From Hippopus hippopus (lineage: Eukaryota; Mollusca; Bivalvia; Cardiida; Cardiidae): a DNA stretch of 64,000 nt. The notes beneath the pieces were generated by a model, which was not told the DNA's origin, ran no database searches, and saw only the letters and a program-made list of their open reading frames with translations. The DNA is taken from NCBI GenBank assembly GCA_946811185.2, contig OX328109.1, positions 6,448,001 through 6,512,000 of the forward strand, in the 5' to 3' direction. Both the position numbers and the translations under genes were made by a program. Below are positions 1-9,811 of the stretch, in pieces. Positions within the stretch are counted from its first letter, which is position 1. The number at the start of each line of letters is the position of its first letter.

Positions 1-37
1 AGTGAGTGTGAACTAGAAGTATCTTTTTAATCCTTAG

Positions 38-374
38 CCGAGCTCCTACAGCACAGTCGGTAGCGTATAGGACTTAAAAACAGGGGGTCGCTGGTTCGAT
101 CTACGGCTCGTGATTATTTCTTTCCGAAGACTGATGATAGTCATTGCGACAGGATTCATTCCTGTTTCACGGACTGACCATTGTTTTGACGATGGTTATG
201 TGGGGAAGCAGCCAGTGGCTTGGAAAGAATATTGTGCGGAGTAGTGGTAAAAGAAACTCCAGGAAAGCATGGATAGGTGCACTTGTCGCCGCGATAAAAC
301 TGAAATAATGTTCGCCGCGATAAAACTGAAATAATGTTGAAAACGGCGTTAAACACCATGCAATCTATCAATCT
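38..374 (+). mobile_element. SINE-D copy with tRNA-like head
   Basis: The tRNA-derived head holds an A-box-like stretch (cacagtcggtagcgtat) and a B box (ggttcgatct). The body follows (ttcattcctgtttcac, tggttatgtgggga, gtggcttggaaagaatatt), then the 3' tail (ggcgttaaacaccatgcaat). An exact 26-bp tandem duplication occupies 286-311 and 312-337 in the tail. This is the fullest SINE-D structure at the left edge; the head has diverged from a usable tRNA. Confidence 0.8.
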
Positions 375-382
375 GTTAGACT

Positions 383-583
383 GCTAAACAAGTTGAATGA
401 AACTTTCAAGCCAATAGTGAAAAAATCCAAATTCTGCAATTTCAAAGTTATTTATTGGAGAAAAAATATAACATTATCGGACAGTGTAGATCCAAGATCA
501 GACTGCACGTTCTGTGCAGTCTGATCTTGATCTACTCTGTCCACAAAAGGTCCTTCAATCGGCCTTAGCAGTCTAAGGGTTGA
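383..583 (-). mobile_element. PAL-B copy, full length
   Basis: Reads on the - strand from aacccttagactgctaagg to cagtctaacagattg-like sequence. The core hairpin at about 489-535 pairs agatcaagatcagactgcac with its complement around a short loop. It abuts SINE-D, with no gene between. Confidence 0.8.
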
Positions 584-697
584 AAAAACGCTAGATGTCG
601 TAAGAGGCACTGGAATATGAATATTGAAATTCTTTTGTGGTTCAGTATGAAGAGAAAAAATGAAAAAAAAACCTTGTCAGCAACTGCCACGTTTTCC

Positions 698-807
698 TTA
701 TTGTCCGATAGGAAGATATTTTTCTCCAAACATAAGTTTGAAAAAGCATCGAACAGAGTTTTACTATCGGCTTGAAAGTTTCATTTAACTTTTATGGCAG
801 GATGAGA
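698..807 (+). mobile_element. PAL-B right-half fragment
   Basis: Only the part right of the hairpin is present: gtccgataggaagatattt, then ttttactatcggcttgaaag, then ggatgagagtt. The core stem and left half are missing, so this is a truncated copy about 115 bp from the complete one. Confidence 0.65.
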
Positions 808-1153
808 GTTGATGGAAAAATGAGAATGAATTAATGGTAAAAATAACAATGAATTAACGGCAAAATAATAATGAAATCCGAAACCTATGTAGAGACAGAT
901 ACATAAGATTTTACATGAGTTGGCGTTTGAGACAAAATTTTATTAAACGAGTCTAGGGAAAATGTTATTAAGGGAGCCTTTGGCGAGCTTAATTACATTT
1001 TTTATCGTCGAGTTTAATAAAATTTTATCTCGAACACCAACTCATGTCAGATTCTTTATATCACATAGCGATATTTCACAAATTATAGATCAGAAGATGC
1101 AATACCATCTTTAGATGCACGAGCGGAAATATCCATAAAACTTATTCACTTCT

Positions 1154-1734
1154 GAATCTCCGAGCAGAGTTGTCGTTCGTTAGTTTCACCATACATCTCT
1201 GCAACGGGCTAAATGACAAGAATCTTGTCAAACCGAGGAAAACATGTTTTGTTACTGTTTAACTGTTTCATGTGTAACATAATAAAGTAGACAAAGGAAA
1301 TATGATTCCGGATATATTATAGGTGCATTCAAACTAATCAATTTACCTGTATACAATGGAACTATTTTTTCAAGCTTCTTTACTGATCAGAATCTTACGC
1401 CAATTGTAAAAAAGATGGCTGCGCCCATGAATGATGACAACAGTTTCGACACACCGATGGATCTAAGTTTGTAAGATTAAAAAACAAGTTATCGTCCTTT
1501 AAAAGACATTTAAGCTTTTCAGAAAATCCCTCTTTTTCACATTTCCTACCACTAAGTCTGATTGGCCATATGCTGTTTGAACAGCAGACAAAACAATCGA
1601 TTGGTCTTTCTTTCACCGGCGTTTGTGTCGCCATTTTGAGTTAAAGTCATGTGACGAAAATATCACGTGATGACGGACTACTTTCTGAGCCAACTACAGA
1701 GGTGAATGGGAATGATCCGTAGTGCAAAAGAGTG
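1154..1734. mobile_element. 581-bp insertion with 10-bp target duplication
   Basis: The direct repeat attcacttct occurs at 1144-1153 and 1735-1744, exactly at the two edges of sequence absent from the related PAL-M copy, where the site reads attcacctct (19413-19422). No terminal inverted repeats are visible and there is no poly-A tail. The insert carries the ZAD-like exon on the - strand and a probable splice donor, so it is not a spliced retrocopy. Its class is unknown. Confidence 0.6.
1399..1634 (-). CDS. Four-cysteine ZAD-like zinc domain, first exon only
   Basis: The reading frame starts with ATG at 1634 and runs 78 codons to a good splice donor (GTAAGA, first base at 1398); without splicing it stops one codon later. 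Seen in the protein: Cys14-x2-Cys17 and Cys62-x2-Cys65 separated by 44 residues, with a hydrophobic and charged middle (KCEKEGFSEKLKCLLKDDN). This spacing resembles the N-terminal ZAD-type treble-clef zinc domains that head many invertebrate nuclear proteins, including transposon-derived ones. Known role of such domains: dimerisation or protein contact in the nucleus. No second exon was found to the left in the window. It lies wholly inside the 581-bp insertion, so it may be a mobile or duplicated exon, a fragment, or a pseudogene. The exon structure is better supported than the function. Confidence 0.45.
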
Positions 1735-1891
1735 ATTCACTTCTATGAAACACATAAAAAAATGATGTCAAAAATGACGTCACGCGATTATGATATCAAA
1801 CGTTTATTTATGTAAGATAAGTATATTGCACTGAAAACAAGGGAGGTTATGTAATAAATACATGTCAGAAAAATAAAAAAAGTCAGCTTAC

Positions 1892-2444
1892 CTTTGGGAT
1901 ATACAGGCTGTTCTATCGTGGTATGACGATGTCGAACTTTCCGTTCATGTTTTAGACCATTAAGGCTACTCCGTACTGTCTTCTCAAGCCGCTCCACCGA
2001 ATTCGAGATATTTGTAACCACTGACTCCAGAGTCTTAAACGTCGCACTAAGTGTGTCTGTATTTTTATCTTCAGTATACATATTTTCTTGTAACACTCTT
2101 AAACTGTAACTTTCCTTTCGAAGTGTCTCCTTTGTTTCCCCAACTCTGTCTATTAATCTGTCAAACTTTTCGGCAGTTATTACTAAAGGAACTCCATCCA
2201 CACTATTTTCACTTTTAACACTTTGTGGGCTGTCTGCTAACTCACCTGTTGCATTGAAATGCAAACTGTCGAATTTGTTTTCAAAAGATGTTAGTCTTTC
2301 GTCGATATCTCTTTTTAATTGTTCAATGTATTTCTTGCAACGACATTTTCGTCGACGAGTCTTTTTAGGTGCGTCTTCTGTTGAGACGAAAGTCAATAAA
2401 ACACAGACGATTGCACAGTTAACTAGTAAAGCACTGAACTTCAT
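1892..2444 (-). CDS. Secreted coiled-coil protein, first exon
   Basis: ATG at 2444 opens 184 codons, ending in AAAG followed by the donor GTAAGC (GT at 1891-1890), phase 1. Residues 1-22 form a clear signal peptide (hydrophobic SALLVNCAIVCVLLTFVS), followed by a basic Cys pair (RRRKCRCKK, Cys34 and Cys36) suited to interchain disulphides. Two stretches with heptad character follow at roughly 37-60 and 95-165 (for example LESVVTNISNSVERLEKTV). N-glycosylation sequons occur at NAT and NIS. Such an N-terminus usually oligomerises a secreted protein with a C-terminal recognition domain (fibrinogen-related, olfactomedin, C1q or lectin types are examples), but that domain is not in the window, so no family is assigned. 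Reading past the donor adds a hydrophobic tail that is encoded by the PAL-M repeat and is probably not translated. Confidence 0.6.
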
Positions 2445-2617
2445 TTTATCTATTTATTGCGGGGGTTATCCTTTTCTGTCACTGTATGTCTTTGTTAAAC
2501 TTTCTTTTCCTGAAAAAAAAAAAAAAAAAGATCAGCTATACAACATGCAGTTCGACAGAAAGAAGCAGTTAGGAAAAATCAGACAAACGTAACGAAGGCG
2601 CCCGGCTGTGGCACTTA

Positions 2618-2824
2618 ACTCTTAGCCGGCTAACTAAGTGCAACTAAACTTTCCAGGTGATGGTAAAACACATAATTTTGCTATTTCAAAGGTATTTTTG
2701 GGAAAGAATATCTCCTTATCGATCTGTGTAGATCCAAGATCAGACTCCACGTTCTGTGCAGTCTGATTTTGAGCTATACTGTCAGCAAAAGGTCCTTGAG
2801 TCACGCTTAGCAGCCTAAGGGTTA
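2618..2824 (-). mobile_element. PAL-B copy
   Basis: The full copy runs from aactcttagccggct to cttagcagcctaagggtta. The hairpin core at 2731-2770 is partly decayed (gactccacgttctgtgcagt), so the stem no longer pairs at every base. It lies just upstream of the coiled-coil exon in that gene's direction, so it could fall in its promoter region. Confidence 0.75.
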
Positions 2825-2939
2825 ATGTAGAAAAATAGACCATAGTTTTCGAGATTTCAATAGTAATGCTAGGTTTATTTATGTTCACAAGCACTAAATT
2901 ACATTGTATTGCCAATCTCATTTGCATTTATTAAAGGGA

Positions 2940-3376
2940 AGTAATTATGCTAGACGTAAGTTTATCACATCATTATTAATCCAAAGCATTCAAAGTAGAT
3001 AGTTTGGACTATAGATTGATTAGAAAGAAACAGAATGAAAAATCTAGTAAATGCGTTCCGTGCAACGTAGAAATCGGTGTAATTCCGGAATTGAACCGAT
3101 GCCAACTTTTATTATTGACACATTATATTACATTCGTAAATTGTCGTTAACTGCTTATTCTAGCGTCTGTTATTGTGTTGTGTGTATTTTTCTCACCAAA
3201 GGGAAGTAATTCCTTGCTTATTCTGTAATGATACTACAGTGATAATTCAGTAATACAATTACGATGATTTAAGTAAAGCATTTATACCATTGTGTCAAAT
3301 TTTAATGCTACCGAATTCTTGGGGATGTCATTACTAATAATTACATACCTGTTCCTCATTTTCCGTGCCTTACCTT
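2940..3376. other. No gene or repeat recognised
   Basis: AT-rich sequence without an open frame longer than about 50 codons and without a recognised repeat. The short element aaagggaagtaattcct occurs here (about 3198) and again near 2933 in similar form. Confidence 0.4.
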
Positions 3377-3606
3377 AACCCTTCACCAAGCAACAAACTT
3401 TAGATCTGTCCAAATTGAAAGCTTTTGCAGTCTACAAAGATCGTTGTCACTCAAAAATAATAATTCACCTTCGGAAGGATGTAAAAAAATTGTGGGAAAA
3501 GGAGAAAATGCTGGTTACCAGCATTTTCTCCTTTCCCCACATTTTTTTTTTCAAAAGCTTTTTTATAAAGATCGTTAAAACTCGGGATTGTGTGCTAAGA
3601 GGTTGA
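3377..3606 (-). mobile_element. PAL-A copy, full length
   Basis: Starts aacccttcaccaagcaaca, continues with gatctgtccaaattgaaag, has the central palindrome at 3492-3542 (aatgctggttaccagcatt) and ends ggattgtgtgctaagaggtt. Its ends resemble the TTAA-CCCTTT ends of piggyBac-like elements, but there is no coding sequence, so it is a non-autonomous MITE-like element. Confidence 0.85.
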
Positions 3607-3899
3607 AAAAATATTAAGCACCACTAGAAATCTAATAGAGCGCTTGTGATAGACCGAATAATTGCATACGTGTCTGCATTTCTGGATTTTTTGCTGTTTA
3701 CCTAAAATCGAGGCAAATGTCTTAACTAATAAACGCTGAAGCTTTCATTGCTGTCTTCACTTTTTTGTTGCAATTTTTTACTTGTCAGCCTAATCCGAAG
3801 CACTTTTCTACTCGAATATAGAGAAAAAATCGAACCAGTCACGGAATTCGTTAGTGATATAATACATCGATGTAGATCTATATATCAACCAATTTTTGG

Positions 3900-4030
3900 G
3901 CATTCCTAATCTAAATCCAAATTCAGAAAGTAACACAGTTTCTGATTGGCTAAACTTTTTTTTTAGCCAATCAAAAATCGTGTTACTTTGGTACTAAAAA
4001 AATACTTCAGATTAAGACCAAGAGTACTTC
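3900..4030. mobile_element. PAL-F hairpin
   Basis: agtaacacagtttctgattg and its complement (caatcaaaaatcgtgttact) face each other across a run of T at about 3956-3965. The inverted repeat continues weakly outwards (cctaatctaaat against cttcagattaag). Confidence 0.65.
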
Positions 4031-4193
4031 AGAAACGCATATCTAGTAGAACTAACCACCGTTTTTATCGCTGCGATACAGTCGAATACGACGTGAGATG
4101 AAATCGAATCTGCGAATCCTAAGGTCATTTTAATTGTCGTAGTCGAACTCACCCAACAAGTTCACAAAGTAGCCTAAAGTATTTTGATTGCGT

Positions 4194-4430
4194 AATTCTT
4201 TATCAAACGACAAAATTTTAGACTTGTCCAAATTCAAAGCATTTGCAGACGACAATAATTATTTAAATGTGACTCAAAAACTGCATTCTTTTTTTTTGAA
4301 GTGACGAAAACATTGCGGGAAAAGGAGAAAATGCTGGTTACCAGCATATTCTCCTTTTCCCACAATGTTTTCAAAAGCCATCTTTTCCTTGGTCGTTAAA
4401 ACTATGTGGAAAAGGGAAAAGTACATGTCG
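4194..4430 (-). mobile_element. PAL-A copy
   Basis: Contains aaattttagacttgtccaaa, then agcatttgcagacgacaat, the palindrome at 4316-4370 (one arm with aatgctggttaccagcata), and an altered right end ending around cctcag. A run of T breaks the left arm at about 4289. Confidence 0.75.
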
Positions 4431-4587
4431 GAGACCTCAGGCAAGTTGAAAAATGGACGGGTCATTTAACAGGCGCTATATCTAAACTCTTCTCGTTTAC
4501 ACAGTGTAGATACGGATCAGATTACATCAACAACAGTTACTGAAGTAATTGGGTATGTCAGTTCGAATTATTCGCATGACGTTTTAA

Positions 4588-4945
4588 TTCTTTACCAGAC
4601 GACAAAATGTAAGAGCTGAGTAAATTGAAAGCAGTTGCAGACGACGAACTGATGTTCCTAAGTAATGATATGATATGCTGGTTATCAGTATTTTCTCCTT
4701 TTCCCACAATATTTATTCATACATGCACAATATGGATACCAAAAACACAGAACATTAATACAAGTAAAAGCACTGTAGCGAAAGAAACATTTTTCCAGAC
4801 AAGCAATAATTTTTTCCTTTTCCCACAATATTAATTTATGCTTGCACAATATGGATATGAAAAAAATAGTAAAGTACAGTAATGCAGGTGAAAGCATTGC
4901 TCGCGACTAGGAATTTCTCCTTTGTCCACGGTGTTTTCAAATGTT
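4588..4945 (-). mobile_element. Decayed PAL-A pieces
   Basis: Three fragments in a row: the left half and broken hairpin at 4588-4715 (tctttaccagacgacaaaat), a second right arm at 4812-4833 (tttccttttcccacaatatt) and a third arm at 4905-4945 (tttctcctttgtccacggtg). The repeat of cttgcacaatatggata between them indicates local duplication. Confidence 0.55.
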
Positions 4946-4951
4946 AGATTT

Positions 4952-5230
4952 AAATCGGACTTGAGACCAGGAGGTAGCTTGTTCGAATCCCCGGAGCGGC
5001 AAATTTCTTTCCGATGATTGAAAATAGTCATTGCGACAGGATTCATTCGTCTCTCATCGCTGATGATTGTTTCGACGATGGTTATGTGGGAAAGCAGCCA
5101 GTGGCATGGGAAGTATATTGAGCGAAATACTGGAAAAAGAAACACCATGAAAGCCTGGGTAGATGCAAAAAGCGCTGCGATACAGACGAGATAATGTTGA
5201 AAACAGCGTCAAACACCAAACAAACAAACA
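4952..5230 (+). mobile_element. SINE-D, partial head
   Basis: Begins at cggacttgagaccaggagg with a B box (gttcgaatcccc), keeps the body and ends in an (acaa) tail at 5216-5230. The A-box half is missing. Confidence 0.75.
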
Positions 5231-5262
5231 AAAAACTATTGATGATCAATGCCTCTTTCCCT

Positions 5263-5327
5263 CTGTAGGTGCACTGACTGCCGCGATATAACTGAAATAT
5301 TACTGAAAACGGCGTTAAACACGATAT
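5263..5327 (+). mobile_element. SINE-D tail fragment
   Basis: Only the 3' part remains (gtaggtgcactgactgccgc, then aacggcgttaaacacgatat), 35 bp after the end of the previous SINE-D. Confidence 0.65.
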
Positions 5328-5449
5328 AGAGCGCTCTAAACAAGCAAACAAAAATAAGGTCGGAAACAAAGTTCTCTGTCGACGGTGACGTGTTAAACAA
5401 ACAAAGACATTGTGAGGTCTAGCCAATATACCACTGGAACTTCGCATTA

Positions 5450-5681
5450 ACCATTTACCGTTGAAAACCATCCCGTGTTCATACGACCCTGTGGAAGAAG
5501 ACTCTTCAAAACATTGTGGGTAAAGGAGATAATGCTGGTAACCAGCATTTTCTCCTTTTCCGACATTTTACATACTTTTCAATTATAAATTGAATCTTTT
5601 CAGTTATATACCTTATAATTTGTCGTCTATAAATGCTTAAACTTTGTGCAAATCTAAGATTTTGTCACGTGGTAAGGAGTC
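5450..5681 (+). mobile_element. PAL-A copy
   Basis: accatttaccgttgaaaacc at the left, the palindrome at 5512-5568 with centre ggtaacc, then atttgtcgtctataaatgc and ttgtcacgtggtaaggagt at the right end. Confidence 0.8.
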
Positions 5682-5696
5682 ACTTTTAGCTCAAAA

Positions 5697-5847
5697 CCAA
5701 ACGTTTTACTCATATTTTTAAACTCGTCCAAAGTCAAGAAATTTCAGACGACAAATTTTATGTAGCTCAAAAGACGGAAATTGCCTTTGAAAGGGTACCT
5801 TGAAAGAATCGGGGTAGTTAAAACTCTGGATTGTGTAGTAAAGGGTT
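5697..5847 (-). mobile_element. PAL-A copy lacking its hairpin
   Basis: Both flanks are present (aaactcgtccaaagtcaaga at the left, ctggattgtgtagtaaaggg at the right), but the sequence passes from tgaaagggtacc straight to ttgaaagaatcgg. The palindrome has been deleted cleanly, as is common for perfect hairpins during replication. Confidence 0.65.
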
Positions 5848-5849
5848 AA

Positions 5850-6068
5850 GACTGATCTGGACTGAAATCTCATGCAGACGACAAATTAATTTTGTTGCCT
5901 CAAAATACGAGACTTGTCTGTGAAATGGATGTAATTATTGCGAGGGGAAAAAAAAGGGGGGGGGGAAAGATCTAGTTCTAAGTATTTTCTCCTTTTTCTA
6001 CAACGTTTATCAAAATTCTTCCTCGCCAGGATCATTAAAAGCTCGGGACTGTCTTGTAAAGGGTAAAA
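5850..6068 (-). mobile_element. Decayed PAL-A copy
   Basis: agacgacaaattaattttg, a disrupted stem containing a poly-A and poly-G run (5945-5966), then attttctcctttttctacaa and a right end gtcttgtaaagggt. Confidence 0.6.
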
Positions 6069-6189
6069 GATCGGTCAAGCTTATGTTTATTTCAACCATA
6101 TGCTATATCGTACCACACACTGTTTGTGCTAATTATGATATGTATGTGCCGGGTCGTGCATATGGGGGATGCGTTATAAATTGATGGTA

Positions 6190-6340
6190 CGGTATTCAAC
6201 ATTATTTCTTTTATATCGCGGCGGCCAGTCTATCTGTCCACGCTTTTCTATGGTTTCTATTTATCAGTAATTCGCACAATATTCTTGGCAAGCCACTGGC
6301 TGCTTCGTTGTGGAAACAACGATCAGAGGTGAGAGGAGGT
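6190..6340 (-). mobile_element. SINE-D fragment
   Basis: The antisense tail and body (tttatatcgcggcggccagt, gccactggctgcttcgttgt) are present without the head. Confidence 0.6.
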
Positions 6341-6395
6341 TTGCAGTTCAAGGAGAACTTTTCTAGGGCGTAAGGCAAAAGGCGCGAGCACCCAG

Positions 6396-6600
6396 AGTTG
6401 GATTTCTTTGTATGGTGTTAAACGCCGTTTTCAATATTCTTTCTGTGACATCGCAGCGGCCAGTGCACCTATCCATGCTTTCTTTTTTACCAGTTTTTTT
6501 TTCAGTATTTTTACCCAAACCAGTGGTTGCTTTCCCACTTAACCATGGTCGCCAAAAACGATCAGCGGTGACAAAAGGAGTTTTGTAGTTCAAAGAGTAA
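6396..6600 (-). mobile_element. SINE-D fragment
   Basis: Antisense tail gtatggtgttaaacgccgtt, then agtgcacctatccatgcttt, ending near ggagttttgtagttcaaa. This is the second of two successive antisense SINE-D pieces, the first ending at about 6340. Confidence 0.65.
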
Positions 6601-6814
6601 TTGACAACGGCGTAACGCCAACTACGCGTAATCTGCAAGCGCGCAATGATCGAAAAACGGAATAAGATCAGTCTGGATTTCAGTCAAACCATTTTTTTTC
6701 TTTAATGTATTAAGACGTTACTTTATCAATAATCAAGGAAGCGATCACAGAAATCACCATTTAAGCAACATTTAATTCGTATCTGTATATGCTTTCAGTA
6801 TGGTCGGGTCTAAA

Positions 6815-6990
6815 TGTTTGAATGTCCCAAAGGAAAAAGCCTTTTGAAAACACTGAGGGAGAAGGAAAAAGTACTCATAACAACAGCAACGGTGACTACG
6901 ACGGGGACAACAACCCCCCCCCCCCAACCCGGCCGCCGCCGCCGCCCGCCTCTTCCCTTCCCCCCCCCCCCCCCCACAGACAAATGAAGT
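6815..6990 (+). repeat. PAL-A fragment and poly-C/GCC tracts
   Basis: agccttttgaaaacactgag (about 6838) is a PAL-A left-arm remnant. Two C runs follow at about 6911-6923 and 6961-6976, around GCC repeats. Proline-rich and glycine-rich frames through this stretch are artefacts of the C runs. Confidence 0.5.
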
Positions 6991-7205
6991 ACGATCAGAA
7001 TCCCGGCCCCATTTTATCACGTCCTGGGCACACAAGCTCATTACGCTTATCAGCAGGATCAAAATTGCCGGGAATTTTATACCCCTGGTATGATTAGAGC
7101 ATGATAGTAAAGTTCTTAGAAGAAGATATCGGTATTAGTACCCGTAAAACACCGTTTAGACATGAATGACCTTTTCCCACAACACCCAATCAGTACAAAG
7201 GGCAA

Positions 7206-7424
7206 GGTAACCCTCTGGCTGCTAAGCGAGACTCAAAGACCTTTTGCGGGCAGTGTAGATCAAGATCAGACTGCACAGAACGTGCAGTCTGATCTTGGAT
7301 CTACACTGCCCGATAAGGAGGTATTTTTTGCCAAAAATTAACTTTGAAATAGCAACAGTCAAATTTTTACTATCGGCTTGAACATTTAATTCAGCAGGTG
7401 AACTAATTAAGCAGGTTAAGGGTA
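7206..7424 (+). mobile_element. PAL-B copy with matched stem changes
   Basis: Left end ccctctggctgctaagcgag, hairpin at 7246-7312, right end agcaggttaagggtaa. The left arm reads gcgggcag and the right arm ctgcccg, whereas most copies have ggacag and ctgtcc: both arms changed together. Confidence 0.85.
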
Positions 7425-7426
7425 AA

Positions 7427-7518
7427 CGTCTAACCAAAAAAAACCACCCGTGTTACAAAGACCCCAGTGAAGAGAGCTTTACAAAAACATTGTGGGAAAA
7501 GGAGAAAATTCTGGCAAC
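7427..7518 (+). mobile_element. PAL-A left half
   Basis: ccgtgttacaaagaccccag leads into the left arm (cattgtgggaaaaggagaaa) and breaks off at the start of a GGAA/CCTT microsatellite, which seems to have replaced the right half. Confidence 0.65.
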
Positions 7519-7680
7519 CTTCCTTCCTTCTTTAGGAGGGTGCGTGGGAAGAAGGGTAGGAAGGAAGGAAGGAAGGAAGGAAGGAAGGAAGGAAGGAAGG
7601 AAGGAAGGAAAAAAGGAGGTGGAGGAGAAGAAAAAAAAAAAAAAAAATAAATAAATAAATAAAAGAAGAAGAAGAAGAGT
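7519..7680. repeat. GGAA, A and AAAT microsatellites
   Basis: About 13 GGAA units at 7559-7611, preceded by cttccttccttc (7519-7530), so the block can fold on itself, then poly-A (7631-7647), AAAT and AGA units. Confidence 0.9.
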
Positions 7681-7930
7681 TGGATTAAAGACGTAGATCT
7701 TGTTTGGTCTTTTAAGATAAATACGCAAAAAGCAGCATAATCTCAAAAATTGATAAACCCATTTGAAAAAAAAAACAAACATGTTTTTACAACCTTGGAA
7801 ATAAAGGGTTCAAAAAACACCATTCGCAGGAAGCAGAACTTGAATGCTGGTAACCAACACGTTAATGCGTCCTTTGCCAACAAAGGAACCTGTAAAACGA
7901 GTCTTTCTGTTACAGAGCCTGTAATAATGA

Positions 7931-8205
7931 ATGACCCATGCTCTAGTAAAAAGAGCATGCTCTAGTAAAAAGAGGTCTAATGCATCTCCGTGATACATAA
8001 TACAAAGCAAGTCATCAAATAAGAATGGATCCATAAAATCTAACAACCGACTTACTCATAAGGTATACTGGTCCTTTGACATGCAGAACTTTCAACAATA
8101 GTAAAAAGTTTCGACCCAGGTCAGCCTGCGCGGTATGCGCAGGCTGACCTGGGTCGATACTTTTTGCAGATGCATTAAGCCCCCTTTTCACAGAGCATAG
8201 CTCAG
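7931..8205 (-). mobile_element. PAL-C copy
   Basis: gacccatgctctagtaaaaa at the left (a 19-bp duplication of gagcatgctctagtaaaaa at 7951 follows), then tgatacataatacaaagcaa, the hairpin at 8106-8158 (cgacccaggtcagcctgcgc with a short loop) and the right end cccttttcacagagcatagc. Confidence 0.85.
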
Positions 8206-8477
8206 ATAAGTACATACCTCTATTCTATTAAAGATTACCAATATATCCCATCATATGCACAATATGCGAAATAAGATACATGTATAAGTAATCCTCGAAC
8301 GATTTTACACTATATTCTACATCTTACGATGTTGACCTTTTTAAGTGTTTTACTAATGAAATAATAAGTGTAAGTTTCCCTCGATATATAATTGTCAAAC
8401 ACAATTATTGATAAGTGCACCTGGGCCTGTATGTACTAAGCATTTACAATTGCATTTATAGCCTTACTTTCGATTGA

Positions 8478-8705
8478 GGAAGTAAGGTAATTTCTGATTG
8501 GCTAAAACCATTTGGTTTAGCCAATCAGAAATTGGAAGACTTTTATATTTTCGGTGAAAATTTATGTAATTTCTGATTGGCTAAACCATTTGGTGTAGTC
8601 AGTCAGAAGTTGTGAGACTATGATATTCTCGGTTAGAAAGTAACGCAATTTCTGGTTGACTAAAGCAGTTTTCGTACCCAATCACATATTTTTTAGATTT
8701 ACATT
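8478..8705. mobile_element. Three successive PAL-F hairpins
   Basis: Stems at 8489-8535, 8566-8613 and 8641-8693 each pair taatttctgattggctaaa with a following complement. The first is nearly perfect (accatttggtttagccaatc) and the third is badly decayed. Confidence 0.7.
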
Positions 8706-8996
8706 TAAAATTTAGAGCTTCATTGAGCATTAAGATTAAGAATGCAGTTGAGAATTGACAACTTGTAACTGAGACATATCGACCCAAAAATGATATCTTG
8801 TTATTTAAGTTGTAATGTTAGACATTTTCCCCAGATCGTATTGCATGTAAGTCGGCTTGCAAAACAAGACGTGGGGAAAAAACCACAGGCGCTGATTTTT
8901 TACAAGCTTCAACCTCAAAAACCTTTATATCTTAGCTTATAGAAGGCGAAATTTGTCAAAATCCAGGTGCCTTTGGGTAAACTCTCGTTTTAACAA
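8706..8996. other. No gene or repeat recognised
   Basis: No long open frame; contains aaggcgaaatttgtcaaaat. Nothing else stood out. Confidence 0.35.
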
Positions 8997-9187
8997 GTAA
9001 CCCTTAGGCTGTTAAGCGTGAGTCAGTGGGTTTTTGCGGACTGTGTAGATCAAGATCAGACTGCACAAAATGTTAAGTCTGATCATTGTCCACACAGTCT
9101 GATACGAGTAGAATTTTCCGGGAAAAAAACAGACTTTGAAATCGCCATATTCAGGTTTTTAATTCATCTAGTAGTTGACGGGTTAAA
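8997..9187 (+). mobile_element. PAL-B copy, decayed stem
   Basis: taacccttaggctgttaagc at the left; the core at 9052-9085 pairs only partly (gcacaaaatgttaagtctga); the right end is gtagttgacgggttaaa. Confidence 0.75.
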
Positions 9188-9207
9188 TAACATCTAACAC
9201 TCATATT

Positions 9208-9372
9208 GATTGATTGTGTGGTGTTAAACCCCGTTTCAAAGTTATTTCAGTTATACCGTTGCAACCAGTGCACCTCTCCATGCTTTTCTTAAGTTTTCTT
9301 TTGTACACTAGTACTTGGTACAATAACGCTTCCAAGCCATTTGCTACTTTCTCACATAACCATAGTCGATAC
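9208..9372 (-). mobile_element. SINE-D 3' part
   Basis: Antisense tail (tgattgattgtgtggtgtta) and body (cacataaccatagtcgatac); head absent. Confidence 0.7.
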
Positions 9373-9394
9373 TAAAAACACCGAACTCTGAAGA

Positions 9395-9541
9395 TAAAAA
9401 AAAAATAAATGAATAAATATACAAATAAATAAATAAATAAATGGAAAGAATGAATGAATGCTTAAAATGATGAAGATGATAATAATGATGATATTGATGA
9501 TGATTATGATGATGAAAATAATAATAATAATAATAATAGTG
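9395..9541. repeat. AAAT, GAT and AAT microsatellites
   Basis: aataaataaataaataaat at about 9423, then GAT units (9464-9515) and ATA units (9516-9538). The histidine- and isoleucine-rich frames here follow from the repeat. Confidence 0.9.
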
Positions 9542-9811
9542 ACCACACACAATAATCCCTTGTCTGTATTTTCTGTATTTCTGTCAAATCGAATTCATTA
9601 CACAATGCAAAGAATCAGCAGGACGAAAAATCCAATAATAACTATAAAAAAAAGAACAACCGTCACTATATTAACACACAATCTGTCTTCCTTTTTCTCT
9701 TTAACAAAAAAAAAAACACACACGTTTTACAAAACCACCATAATGAAAAAAAAAAAATCCCTTCCGCAAGTTTTCTAGTAGTATGAAATAAACACATGAA
9801 CAAATTCAAAA

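Larger units (their letters stand above)
883..1870 (+). mobile_element. PAL-M copy split by an insertion
   Basis: The left part (883-1153) is a large inverted repeat: acatgagttggcgtttgag at about 914 pairs with ctcgaacaccaactcatgt at about 1030, around a loop with gggagcctttggcgagctt. The right part (1735-1870) resumes with atgacgtcacgcgatta and acaagggaggttatgtaa. The same two parts are contiguous in the copy at 19175-19550, so 1154-1734 is an insertion. Confidence 0.7.

Noticed and set aside
5082..5471. 129-codon frame on the - strand
   Set aside because: It runs through two SINE-D tails; similar frames appear in nearly every SINE-D copy and have no independent coding evidence.
6822..7097. 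Proline-rich or glycine-rich coding frames
   Set aside because: They depend on two C runs and GCC repeats, and overlap a PAL-A remnant.
9344..9778. Histidine-, tyrosine- and isoleucine-rich frames
   Set aside because: They are translations of AAT and GAT microsatellites.
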